This document shows positions 33,723 to 41,957 of a DNA stretch of 64,000 nt, piece after piece. The DNA comes from Micromonosporaceae bacterium. Its GTDB lineage: Bacteria; Actinomycetota; Actinomycetes; Mycobacteriales; Micromonosporaceae. A model generated the notes under the pieces. That model saw nothing but the letters and a program-made list of their open reading frames with translations, did no database searches and was not told the DNA's origin. Positions within the stretch are counted from its first letter, which is position 1. Each line of letters opens with the position of its first letter. Both the position numbers and the translations under genes were made by a program. Location: assembly GCA_020027875.1 (NCBI GenBank), contig JAHRHA010000005.1, forward strand, positions 35,217 through 99,216, given 5' to 3'.

Positions 33723-35767
33723 CGGTGCAAGCGTTTGCGAATGAGGTCGTCACCAAGGCGCTGCTGCGCCTGGTAACGTTACCCGGTCTCGACCGGCCCG
33801 CCGCCCTCATCACGCTGGACAACGGCCTCGACCACACCAAACCGAACACGGTCGGCCCCGGCGGTCTGGCTAGCCTGGAGTCGGCCATCGACGCGGCGCT
33901 CGGGGCGAACCCGTCGTTCGTCGCGATCACCGGCAAGCCGTACATCTTCTGCGTCGGAGCGGATGTCACCGGCATGCCGCTGCTGCAGAACCGCGACCAG
34001 GCGCTCGAGATCGGCCGGTACGGGCACCGCGTCTTCGCCAAGCTGAAGGACTCCGCGCTGCCAACCTTCGCGCTCGTCAACGGTGCGGCCATGGGCGGCG
34101 GGCTCGAGCTCGCACTGCACTGCCACTACCGCACCCTGTCCACCGGGGTAGCGGCGATCGCCCTGCCCGAGGTCTCGCTCGGGCTGGTGCCGGCGTGGGG
34201 CGGCACCCAACTGCTCCCCAACCTGGTCGGCATCGTCAACGCTGCACAGGTGGTCGTGCAGAACCCGTTGCTGCAGAACAAGATGCTGCGCCCCGACCAG
34301 GCGCACGAGATGGGCATCTCGGACGTGCTGTTCGAACCGGCCGACTTTCTGGAGCGCTCGCTCGAATGGGCCGGCTCGGTCGTCCGGGGCGAGACCACAG
34401 TGGAGCGTCAACCGGTCGATCGGAGCGAGATGTGGGAGGCTATCCTCGGCTACGCTCGCCAGCAGCTCGACGAGAGACTCCATGGTGCGCCGCCCGCCCC
34501 GTACCGGGCGCTGGAGCTGCTCGCCCTGGCCAAGACGGCTCCTTTCGCCGACGGCGCGGCAGCCGAGGACGAGGCGCTGGCCGACCTCGTCATGAGCAAC
34601 GAGCTGCGGGCCGGCCTCTACGCGTTCGACCTCGTGCAACGGCGGGCCAAGAAGCCCGCCGGGGCACCGAACCCCGGACTGGCCCGTGACGTCACCAAGT
34701 TAGGTATCGTCGGAGCCGGTCTGATGGCGAGCCAGCTTGCACTGCTCGCTGCCCGCCGTCTCGAAGTGCCGGTCGTCCTGACCGATCTCGACCAGTCCCG
34801 TGTTGACAAGGGCGTGTCCTATGTGCACGCCGAGATCGACAAACTTGTTGCGAAGAAACGGCTCGACCCCGGCAAGGCGGCGAAGCTCCACGGCCTCGTT
34901 CTGGGTAGCGTCGACAAGGCTGTTTTCGCTGACGCCGACTTCGTGATCGAAGCGGTGTTCGAGGACCTCTCGGTCAAGAAGCAGGTCTGGTCCGAGCTGG
35001 AGAAGCTCGTTTCGCCCGAGTGCGTGCTGGCCACGAACACCTCCTCACTGTCGGTCACGGCGATGGCGGCGGACCTCGAGCATCCACAGCGCGTGGTCGG
35101 GCTGCATTTCTTCAACCCGGTCGCGGTGATGCCGCTCGTGGAAGTCGTCCGGGCGGAGCGAACCGATGACGCCACGCTCGCCACCGCGTTCGCGGTCGGT
35201 AAGGCGCTGCGCAAATCGTGCGTATTGGTCAAGGACGCGCCGGCGTTCGTGGTCAACCGGCTGCTAACCCGGTTCCTCGGCGAGATCTTCGCGACGCTGG
35301 ACGCCGGCACCCCGATGCAGGTCGCCAACGCCGCGCTCGACCCGCTGGGTCTGCCCATGCGTCCGCTGGCGCTGCTACAACTCGTCGGCCCGGCGGTGGC
35401 GTATCACGTCGGCGGCACCCTTCATGCGGCGTTCCCGGATCGGTTCGCGGTCAGCGAGAACCTTCGCCGCATCGCCGAGTCCGGTCAGCCGCTCACGGTC
35501 GACGGCGCCATCAACCCGCAGGTCGCGGCGCTGCTGGAGGTCGGCTCGTCGCCGCTCACGGCAGAGCAGGTACGGGACAGGGCGCTGACCGCGTTGGCCG
35601 GTGAGATCCGTCTCATGCTGGATGAGGGTGTCGTTGCTCACGTCCAGGACATCGACCTCTGCATGATCCTCGGTGCGGGTTGGCCGTTCCACCTTGGCGG
35701 GATCACCCCATACCTGGACCGGACCGGCGTGTCCGAGCAGGTAACCGGCGCCCGCTTCCGCCCCTAA
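33719..35767 (+). CDS. fadB: Fatty-acid oxidation complex alpha subunit
   Basis: A 682-residue two-domain enzyme: enoyl-CoA hydratase/isomerase (oxyanion region KPYIFCVGADVTGM and NGAAMGGGLELALHC) then 3-hydroxyacyl-CoA dehydrogenase (VGAGLMASQLALLAARR for NAD, the GLHFFNPVAVMPLVEVV segment with catalytic His). It performs the middle two steps of beta-oxidation with FadA. GTG 33719 gives a GTGA overlap; ATG 33701 in the same frame is an alternative and would add six residues. Confidence 0.92.
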   Translation: MTVQAFANEVVTKALLRLVTLPGLDRPAALITLDNGLDHTKPNTVGPGGLASLESAIDAALGANPSFVAITGKPYIFCVGADVTGMPLLQNRDQALEIGRYGHRVFAKLKDSALPTFALVNGAAMGGGLELALHCHYRTLSTGVAAIALPEVSLGLVPAWGGTQLLPNLVGIVNAAQVVVQNPLLQNKMLRPDQAHEMGISDVLFEPADFLERSLEWAGSVVRGETTVERQPVDRSEMWEAILGYARQQLDERLHGAPPAPYRALELLALAKTAPFADGAAAEDEALADLVMSNELRAGLYAFDLVQRRAKKPAGAPNPGLARDVTKLGIVGAGLMASQLALLAARRLEVPVVLTDLDQSRVDKGVSYVHAEIDKLVAKKRLDPGKAAKLHGLVLGSVDKAVFADADFVIEAVFEDLSVKKQVWSELEKLVSPECVLATNTSSLSVTAMAADLEHPQRVVGLHFFNPVAVMPLVEVVRAERTDDATLATAFAVGKALRKSCVLVKDAPAFVVNRLLTRFLGEIFATLDAGTPMQVANAALDPLGLPMRPLALLQLVGPAVAYHVGGTLHAAFPDRFAVSENLRRIAESGQPLTVDGAINPQVAALLEVGSSPLTAEQVRDRALTALAGEIRLMLDEGVVAHVQDIDLCMILGAGWPFHLGGITPYLDRTGVSEQVTGARFRP

Positions 35768-35839
35768 CCTCCCCGCCGAAAAGCGTTCGAGAGCTGTCAG
35801 ATGCCGGTGTTACGGTGACGGCACACGGGAGGTAACTAT

Positions 35840-36454
35840 ATGACGGAGCTCAGCGTGAAACCGCGCGCGGTAACCATTGCCGTACTCCTGGCCTTGGGCG
35901 TCAGCGCGGCCGGTGTTGTGCAGGCGGTTAACGCATTCCTCGAACGGCGCAACTTGGCCGCCGGTCTCGTCGAGGCCGGCAAGTACATGAGCATTGACCA
36001 GGCCATCTACCGGACGATTAACCTCAAGGGCAGTCTCACTCTCGCGCTGTTCCTAGGCGTGTGCGCGGCGGTGCTGATGGCGGGGTTGAGCCTTGCGCTC
36101 AGCCAGGGTCGTCGCTGGGCCCGCGTGGTCACATGGATTGTCGGCGTAGGCATCATCATCGGCGAAGTGATCCTCATGGCCGCCGACAGCAGCGCCGTGA
36201 AGACCGGCAAGTTTGTCACGGCCGTCGACGTACCCGGCGGCAATCTGGACACGGTCGCGATGCTCAACAACCTGCTGGTGCCCGGCTGGTTCCCGCCGCT
36301 GCACTACCTCGCGGAGTTGGCCATCCTTCTCAGCGCGATCATGCTGTGCATCCAACTCGTACGCCCGGCCGCGGCCGAGTACTTCCGCCCCGAGGTGGAC
36401 GAGCGAGGCACCGACGACGGCCGGACCTGGTCCACCAGCAAGATCCGTCCTTAG
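35840..36454 (+). CDS. Hypothetical four-segment membrane protein
   Basis: A 204-residue protein with four hydrophobic segments (AVTIAVLLALGVSAAGVVQAV, LTLALFLGVCAAVLMAGLSL, VVTWIVGVGIIIGEVILMAA and LAELAILLSAIMLCIQLV), a short N-terminus and an acidic C-terminus. The closest pattern is DUF2127/DUF-like actinobacterial membrane proteins, but no family is claimed. GGGAGG precedes the ATG at 35840. It follows fadB by 72 bp. Confidence 0.65.
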   Translation: MTELSVKPRAVTIAVLLALGVSAAGVVQAVNAFLERRNLAAGLVEAGKYMSIDQAIYRTINLKGSLTLALFLGVCAAVLMAGLSLALSQGRRWARVVTWIVGVGIIIGEVILMAADSSAVKTGKFVTAVDVPGGNLDTVAMLNNLLVPGWFPPLHYLAELAILLSAIMLCIQLVRPAAAEYFRPEVDERGTDDGRTWSTSKIRP

Positions 36455-36474
36455 GCCTCAACCAGCTAGCGACT

Positions 36475-36547
36475 CCAAGATCCCGGTGATCACGTTCTGA
36501 CCGTCGTCAAAAGGCGCCGATCATGACCTGGAGGTCATGATCGGCGG
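36475..36547 (+). repeat. Palindromic intergenic repeat, copy C
   Basis: Begins CCAAGATCCCGG and contains a diverged GATCACGTTCTGACCGTCG part and the intact core with GG centre. It lies between the converging stops at 36454 and 36521; the core supplies the TGA stop and the last six codons of the sulfite-oxidase-like gene on the minus strand. Confidence 0.85.
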
Positions 36548-37663
36548 GGAGAACGCGATGACGGTCACGCGTTGGGTCATGTTGTTCGCCATGCCCTGCA
36601 GGTTCCACGGCTGCTCGACCGGCTGAACTGCGCCGCTGGCATCGGTGGCGCGCGCGAGTAGCTCGTATCGGCCGGGCTCGGTGACCGTCCACTGAGCCGA
36701 CCATCGGCACCAGGCCCACCGGCCGAGCGGCGGTTCCAGCTTCGCGTCCTGCCAGGTCACGCCGGCGTCGGCCGAGAACTCCACCTTGGTCACCGGGGCG
36801 AGACCAGACCAGGCCCGGCCGACCAGATCGTGCGTGCCCACGGTGACGAACCGTGCCCGCGACATGAAGTCGGGATGCCCGGGTGGGATCATCAGCGCCC
36901 GCGGGCGTATCCGGGTCACCGGCTCGCCCGGCTCCTCCGCCTCGGCCTTGACCCGGTAGGCGACCGAGTTCTGGAAGCCGTCGAACGCCTCACCCTGCAC
37001 CGTGATCCGTTCCAGCCACTTCACCTGCGCCATGCCGTACCAGCCTGGAATCACCAGACGCAGCGGAAACCCGTGCTGGACGGGCAGAGGTTGGCCATTC
37101 ATCTCGTACGCCAGCAGGGCGTCCTCGCGAAGCGCCTCGGCGAGCGGCAGGGCGCGTTGGTAGTCCTGCTCGACGCCGCGCTCGACCCCGTGGTCGGCTC
37201 CGGTGAACACAACCTCCACCCCGGACTCATCGAGACCCGCCGCGCGAAGCAGCTGCGCGAGCGGGATGCCCGTCCAAGCGGCGGTGCCGACGGCCTCGAC
37301 GAGCCAGGGCTGGCTGACCGGGCGCGGATTGAGGCGGGCTCGGCCGTTGCCGGCGCACTCGATCGTGACCGGGATGGTGACCGGAGGGCGGGCCCGGATC
37401 TCGTCGAGACTCAGCGAGAGCGGGTTCGCGACCATCCCGTCCACGTGCAGCCGCCACGAAATCGCGTCGATGCCGGGGATGTCGTAGTGGACGAGCAGGT
37501 AGTGCAGGCCAGCCGGGGTGAGGTCGTACCTCATGGCCTCGAGCGGCATGCCGTGGTTTCGTGCGGCGAGCGCGAGCTCATCGAGCCCGATCCCCTCGTC
37601 GGGCGCCGCCACCCGCGATCGTGTACTGGCCTGCGACATGCTCTCGTCAGCGGTGGCTGTCAT
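36521..37663 (-). CDS. Sulfite-oxidase-family molybdopterin enzyme
   Basis: A 380-residue cytoplasmic-looking protein of the sulfite oxidase superfamily. The molybdenum-ligand Cys103 is in TIECAGNGR, and the second half is the Mo-cofactor oxidoreductase dimerisation domain (PVTKVEFSADAGVTW). It has no signal peptide or heme domain. The last six residues, IMTSRS, are encoded by repeat copy C. Natural substrate and electron partner are not clear. The ATG at 37663 is followed by a Ser-rich leader. Confidence 0.85.
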   Translation of the reverse strand: MTATADESMSQASTRSRVAAPDEGIGLDELALAARNHGMPLEAMRYDLTPAGLHYLLVHYDIPGIDAISWRLHVDGMVANPLSLSLDEIRARPPVTIPVTIECAGNGRARLNPRPVSQPWLVEAVGTAAWTGIPLAQLLRAAGLDESGVEVVFTGADHGVERGVEQDYQRALPLAEALREDALLAYEMNGQPLPVQHGFPLRLVIPGWYGMAQVKWLERITVQGEAFDGFQNSVAYRVKAEAEEPGEPVTRIRPRALMIPPGHPDFMSRARFVTVGTHDLVGRAWSGLAPVTKVEFSADAGVTWQDAKLEPPLGRWAWCRWSAQWTVTEPGRYELLARATDASGAVQPVEQPWNLQGMANNMTQRVTVIAFSPPIMTSRS

Positions 37664-37691
37664 TGCGTCATCATCCGCCTGCCGGCCCAGC

Positions 37692-38897
37692 TCAGCGTGG
37701 TGGGACGGTGGCCGAGGCGGCCACCACCGGGGTTGTCGCGGCGGCGGGGAGGGTGACGGTCACTTCGAGCCCGCCGTCGGGGTTCGCGACCGCACTCACG
37801 GCGCCGCCGTGTGCCTCGGCCACCGCCCGTACGATCGAGAGCCCCAGGCCCGAACCGCGGCCGCCGGTACGCTCCCGGCCGCCCCGCCGGAACGGCTCGA
37901 ACAAGCCCGGCAGGTCGGCGGCATCCACCTCGAAGCCGGTGTTCTTCACGACGAGCCATGCATGGTCGGCGTCGGCGCCGGTGCGTACCCAGATGCGCCC
38001 GTGCAGGTGGTTGTAGCGAACCGCATTCTCTATGAGGTTGCCGGCGAGGCGGTCGAGCAGGCCCGGGTCGCCGACGACCGGCGCGGGCTCGAGCGAGGTG
38101 TCCGTCGTGAGGTTGAGCCTGTCGGCCTCCTTTCGCATCGCGGACAGCGCGGACGACACACCGGTGGACATGTCAGCCGGCACCTTCCGGGAGAGCCGCC
38201 GTCCCGCCTGCGCCTCGCTGCGCGCGAGTACGAGCAGCGCGTCCACGAGCGCATTCGCGCGCTCCGATCCGTCGCGTACCACCTTGGCCATCCGGCGGTA
38301 CTCCGCGACGTCCGCGTCCGGGTCCGCCAGGGTGACATCGACCTCGGTGCGCATCACGGCTAACGGCGTACGCAACTCGTGCGAAGCGTTGGCGACAAAG
38401 CGTTTCTGGGTCTCGAACGTCGTGTTGATCCGGTCGAGCATCGCGTCGAACGTCGCGGCGAGCTCGGCGACCTCGTCATCCGCGCCGACGTAGCGGATGC
38501 GCTGGTCCAGCGTCTCGCCGGTGAGGTGTTGGGCGGTCGAGGTGACCTGCTGCAGCGGACGCAGCGCCCGGCCCGCGACGACGTACGCCCCGGCCACGCC
38601 CACAATGCTGACCGCCAGCACTGCGATGAACCCATTAAGCAGCAGGTCGCGCTGGGTTGCCGCCATGAGCTGCGACTGCCATTGCATGGCATCCTTCTGG
38701 GTCCCATCGGCCAGGGTGACCTGCGAGCCCGGTTTGAGCTCCGCGGCCGCGCCGAGCGCGTCGCCGACCAGGAGCCAGGCGAGGAGGACGAGCACGGCCG
38801 CGCCGCCGACGAGGAGGACCCCGTTGAGCAGGGTGAGTCGCAGCCGAAGGGTCGGGCGGACCCACCGGCGCTCGGTCCGTGCGTCGTAGACGGTCAT
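37692..38897 (-). CDS. Sensor histidine kinase
   Basis: A 401-residue kinase. Two membrane segments (LTLLNGVLLVGGAAVLVLLA and GFIAVLAVSIVGVAGAYVVA) flank a short extracellular part of about 60 residues, then HAMP, the HisKA box with the phosphorylated His in ASHELRTPL, and an ATPase domain with N, G1 (GFEVDAAD) and G2 (GRGSGLGLSIV) boxes. Its start overlaps the response regulator stop as ATGA. The signal it reads is unknown; it sits 28 bp upstream of the sulfite-oxidase-like gene, so that could be a target. Confidence 0.9.
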   Translation of the reverse strand: MTVYDARTERRWVRPTLRLRLTLLNGVLLVGGAAVLVLLAWLLVGDALGAAAELKPGSQVTLADGTQKDAMQWQSQLMAATQRDLLLNGFIAVLAVSIVGVAGAYVVAGRALRPLQQVTSTAQHLTGETLDQRIRYVGADDEVAELAATFDAMLDRINTTFETQKRFVANASHELRTPLAVMRTEVDVTLADPDADVAEYRRMAKVVRDGSERANALVDALLVLARSEAQAGRRLSRKVPADMSTGVSSALSAMRKEADRLNLTTDTSLEPAPVVGDPGLLDRLAGNLIENAVRYNHLHGRIWVRTGADADHAWLVVKNTGFEVDAADLPGLFEPFRRGGRERTGGRGSGLGLSIVRAVAEAHGGAVSAVANPDGGLEVTVTLPAAATTPVVAASATVPPR

Positions 38898-39589
38898 GGC
38901 AACCGCCCTAACCCCATCGGTCCGGCGGCGGGCACCCGATAGCCGACGCCGACGACGGTCTCGATCAGCGGCGGTTCGCCCAGCTTTTTGCGCAACGTCG
39001 TCATCGTTACCCGTACGGTTGTCGTGAATGGGTCCGTGTTGGCGTCCCAGACCCGCTCCAGCAGCTCCTCGCTGGACACCACGCCGCCGCGGGCCTTGAG
39101 CAGCTCCTCGAGAATCCCGAACTCCTTGCGGGTCAGGTCCAATGCCTCCCCGGCCCGGGTCACGGTCCGCTGGGTCTGGTCGAGGACGACATCCGCGACG
39201 ACCAGCACCGGCGGGGCTATCGGCGTCGCCCGCCGGCCCAATGCCCGTACCCGGGCCACCAGCTCATCGAAGGCGAACGGCTTGGGCAGGTAATCGTCGG
39301 CGCCGAGCTGCAGCCCTTCGACCCGCTCGGCCACGGTGCCGCTCGCGGTCAGCATCAGTACGCGGGTGAGCGCCCCCGACGCGACGAGGTCGGCGCAGAT
39401 CTGGTCGCCGTGCACTCCGGGCAGGTCGCGGTCGAGCACGACCACGTCGTAGCGGGTCACCAACGCCATCTCGTGTCCGGCCGAGCCGTCGTAGGCGACG
39501 TCCACGGCGAGCCCCTCCCGGCGCAACCCGCGCGCGATCGCGTCGGCGAGGCTGCGCTCGTCCTCGACCACCAGCACCCGCACCGCCAT
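38894..39589 (-). CDS. OmpR-family response regulator
   Basis: A 231-residue regulator: receiver domain with Asp53 in VVVLDRDLP and Lys in DDYLPKPF, then a winged-helix DNA-binding domain (about residues 135-220, TRKEFGILEELLKARGG and TVRVTMTTLRKKL). The ATG at 39589 is preceded by GGGAGGCG. It is the first gene of a two-gene operon with the kinase. A 20-bp inverted repeat at 39661-39721 lies ahead of it and could be an operator. Confidence 0.9.
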   Translation of the reverse strand: MAVRVLVVEDERSLADAIARGLRREGLAVDVAYDGSAGHEMALVTRYDVVVLDRDLPGVHGDQICADLVASGALTRVLMLTASGTVAERVEGLQLGADDYLPKPFAFDELVARVRALGRRATPIAPPVLVVADVVLDQTQRTVTRAGEALDLTRKEFGILEELLKARGGVVSSEELLERVWDANTDPFTTTVRVTMTTLRKKLGEPPLIETVVGVGYRVPAAGPMGLGRLP

Positions 39590-39660
39590 CGCCTCCCACC
39601 GCTCGCTGCTCCGCCGGTGGCTCACGCTAACCGTCGGCGATCCAATCCGCCATGATCCGC

Positions 39661-39721
39661 GCAACTCCTCGGGACTTGCCTCGTCCGGGCTGCCGCCGCC
39701 GGGCAAGTCGGGGGGAGTTGC
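39661..39721. promoter_or_regulatory. Long inverted repeat with two GCAA-TTGC dyads
   Basis: The left arm 39661-39680 (GCAACTCC, then GACTTGCC) and right arm 39702-39721 (GGCAAGTC, then GGAGTTGC) match in reverse complement with three mismatches in 20, around a 21-base loop. Each arm is itself an imperfect dyad with GCAA and TTGC ends, so this could be two binding sites for a dimeric repressor or a hairpin. It lies 72 bp ahead of the response regulator start. Confidence 0.6.
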
Positions 39722-39751
39722 CCCGATATGACGTCCGGTTAACGCGTCGTT

Positions 39752-39781
39752 TGCTAAATTGTTATCTCAAACAACAAACTT
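39752..39781. promoter_or_regulatory. AT-rich dyad, possible operator/promoter of the first importer
   Basis: In GC-rich surroundings, GTTTG at 39752 pairs with CAAAC at 39771, and TTGTT at 39762 with AACAA at 39775; the stretch reads as overlapping dyads. ROK repressors often bind AT-rich sites of the form TTTxTTxxxAAxAAA, and a ROK gene lies 4 kb downstream, so an operator is plausible but unproven. Confidence 0.4.
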
Positions 39782-39925
39782 CATGTGCGCGTCATCTTGT
39801 GCCCGATGGCGAAAAAGAAATACGTTGCCGGACACAACAATCCGTGTGACCGGTCACAGCACACACTGAGCACCCGCCATCCGAAGCCGCCTCACGGCGG
39901 CACCACACAGAAGGGATCGGGCGCG

Positions 39926-41008
39926 ATGCGCAAGAGCATCTGTCTGATGGTCGTCACCGGCCTCCTAACCATGGGCGGAGTGGCCGCCTGCGGCGACGAC
40001 TCCGGCGGCGGTACCACGAAGACGCCCAAGATCGGGGTGATTCTGCCCGACAGCGCGTCGTCCGCGCGCTGGGAGACGGCAGACCGTAAGTACCTCGAGG
40101 AGGCGTTCAAGGCTGCGGGCGTGCAGTACGACATCCAGAATGCCCAGAACGACAAGGCGCGGTTCCAGACAATCGCGGACCAGATGATCACGGGCGGCGC
40201 CACCGTGTTGATGATCGTCAACCTGGACTCAGGCACCGGCAAGGCCGTGATCGACAAGGCGAAGGCGCAGGGCGTCGGCGTCATCGACTACGACCGCCTC
40301 ACCCTCAACGGCGGGGCGTCCTACTACGTCAGCTTTAATAATGTCGCTGTTGGCAAACTTCAGGGCGAGGGCCTCGTCAAATGCCTGACCGCCAAGAACG
40401 CGGTGAAGCCGGTCGTGGCCGAGCTCAACGGCTCGCCGACCGACAACAACGCGACACTCTTTAAGCAGGGCTACGACTCCGTCCTCAAGCCCAAGTACGA
40501 CTCGGGCGAGTATGTCAAAGGCCCGGACCAGTCGGTGCCGGAGTGGAACAACACCACCGCCGGAACCATGTTCGAGCAGATGATGACGCAGACTCAGAAC
40601 AAGATCGATGGAGTTCTCGCGGCTAACGACGGCCTCGGCAACGCGGCCATCTCGGTGCTCAAGCGCAACGGGCTCAACGGGCAGGTCCCGGTGACCGGTC
40701 AGGACGCCACCGTCCAGGGCTTGCAGAACGTGCTCGCCGGCGACCAGTGCATGACCGTGTACAAGGCGATCAAGCAGGAGGCCGACGAGGCCGCGAAGCT
40801 GGCGATCGCGCTGGCGAAGGGCGAGCCGGTGAACACCGGTGAGACCGTAAAGGACACCGAGTCCGGCAAGGACGTGCCGGCCAAGCTCCTGGTGCCGGTA
40901 TCGATCACCAAGGAGAACATCAAGACCGTCATCGACGACGGTTTCGTGACGAAGGCCGAGCTCTGCACGGGTGCCTACGCGGCCATGTGCACGGCGGCCA
41001 ACCTCTAG
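39926..41008 (+). CDS. Sugar ABC transporter binding lipoprotein, XylF type (first copy)
   Basis: A 360-residue periplasmic-binding-protein-like lipoprotein (lipobox Cys22 in GGVAACGDD). The fold shows IGVILPDSASSARWETADRKYL, ARFQTIADQMITGGATVLMI, DYDRLTLNGGASYYVSFNN and GTMFEQMMTQ, the pattern of xylose/ribose binding proteins. The ATG 39926 with AAGGGA upstream starts the signal peptide. It is followed by an ATPase and a permease, but a strong hairpin separates it from the ATPase gene. Probably a pentose or similar sugar; not shown. Confidence 0.85.
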   Translation: MRKSICLMVVTGLLTMGGVAACGDDSGGGTTKTPKIGVILPDSASSARWETADRKYLEEAFKAAGVQYDIQNAQNDKARFQTIADQMITGGATVLMIVNLDSGTGKAVIDKAKAQGVGVIDYDRLTLNGGASYYVSFNNVAVGKLQGEGLVKCLTAKNAVKPVVAELNGSPTDNNATLFKQGYDSVLKPKYDSGEYVKGPDQSVPEWNNTTAGTMFEQMMTQTQNKIDGVLAANDGLGNAAISVLKRNGLNGQVPVTGQDATVQGLQNVLAGDQCMTVYKAIKQEADEAAKLAIALAKGEPVNTGETVKDTESGKDVPAKLLVPVSITKENIKTVIDDGFVTKAELCTGAYAAMCTAANL

Positions 41009-41053
41009 CATGATCGACGGCGTGCGCGTAGGCGTACGCCACGACGCGCCACC

Positions 41054-41085
41054 CCGGCGCCGCGCGGGCTGCCGCGCGGCGCCGG
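41054..41085. other. Perfect 14-bp hairpin between binding protein and ATPase genes
   Basis: CCGGCGCCGCGCGG (41054-41067) and its exact complement (41072-41085) around GCTG. It lies 46 bp past the binding-protein stop and 60 bp before the ATPase start, where a stem can protect the abundant upstream mRNA and lower expression of the downstream genes. Confidence 0.8.
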
Positions 41086-41144
41086 ACCCGCCAGAATGGA
41101 CGGCGCCGCGGACTGGCCATAGCAGCGTCCGGGGAGGGAGAACG

Positions 41145-41957
41145 GTGAACGGCACAGACCAACGGCCACTGCTTGAACTGCGCGGTCTCTACAAGAGCTT
41201 CGGCGCGGTGCAGGTCCTCCACGACGTCGACTTCTCCATCAACCCGGGCCAGGTCACCGCTCTCGTGGGTGACAACGGCGCCGGAAAGTCCACTCTGGTC
41301 AAATGCATCAGCGGCATCTACTCCCACGACTCGGGCGAGTTCCGATTCGAGGGCCGTCCGATCACCATCCACGGTCCCCGCGACGCGGCGGACCTCGGCA
41401 TCGAGATCGTCTACCAGGATCTAGCGCTGTGCGACAACCTCGACATCGTCCAGAACATGTTCCTCGGTCGGGAGCGCCGCCGGAACGCCGTGCTCGACGA
41501 CCCCACGATGGAGCAGATGGCCGCCGAGACGCTGGCTAGCCTCGCCGTGCGTACGGTCAAGTCGGTCCGCCAGCAGGTTGCGAGCCTTAGCGGCGGCCAG
41601 CGCCAGACGGTCGCCATCGCCAAGGCCGTGCTGTGGAACAGCAAGGTCGTCATCCTGGACGAGCCGACTGCAGCCCTGGGTGTGGCCCAGACGGCGCAGG
41701 TGCTCGAGTTGGTCCGCCGCCTCGCCGACAACGGCCTCGCCGTGGTGCTCATCTCGCACAATATGAACGACGTGTTCGCCGTCTCCGACCGCATCGCTGC
41801 CCTCTACCTGGGCCGGATGGTGGCACAGGTCAAGGCGACCGATGTTACCCACGGGCAGATCGTGGAGCTGATCACGGCGGGGCGTAGCGGTGACCTCGGG
41901 CTGCCGCCGCAGGCTGAGGCCGCAGTCGCGATGGACGCGAACGGAGTAGACCAGTGA
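41145..41957 (+). CDS. Sugar ABC transporter ATP-binding protein (first copy)
   Basis: A 270-residue single ATPase domain: Walker A GDNGAGKST, Q-loop YQDLALCDNL, signature LSGGQRQTVAIAKA, Walker B VVILDEPTAAL, H-loop ISHNMNDV. It is half the length of XylG/RbsA, which have two fused domains, so it would work as a homodimer. GTG 41145 has GGGGAGGG upstream. It overlaps the permease start by GTGA. Confidence 0.9.
   Translation: MNGTDQRPLLELRGLYKSFGAVQVLHDVDFSINPGQVTALVGDNGAGKSTLVKCISGIYSHDSGEFRFEGRPITIHGPRDAADLGIEIVYQDLALCDNLDIVQNMFLGRERRRNAVLDDPTMEQMAAETLASLAVRTVKSVRQQVASLSGGQRQTVAIAKAVLWNSKVVILDEPTAALGVAQTAQVLELVRRLADNGLAVVLISHNMNDVFAVSDRIAALYLGRMVAQVKATDVTHGQIVELITAGRSGDLGLPPQAEAAVAMDANGVDQ

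Larger units (their letters stand above)
39590..39925. promoter_or_regulatory. Divergent regulatory region (336 bp)
   Basis: No gene fits in this region. It holds a near-perfect 20-bp inverted repeat (39661-39721), an AT-rich dyad region (39752-39781) and the leaders of the divergent response regulator and first binding protein genes. Confidence 0.7.
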
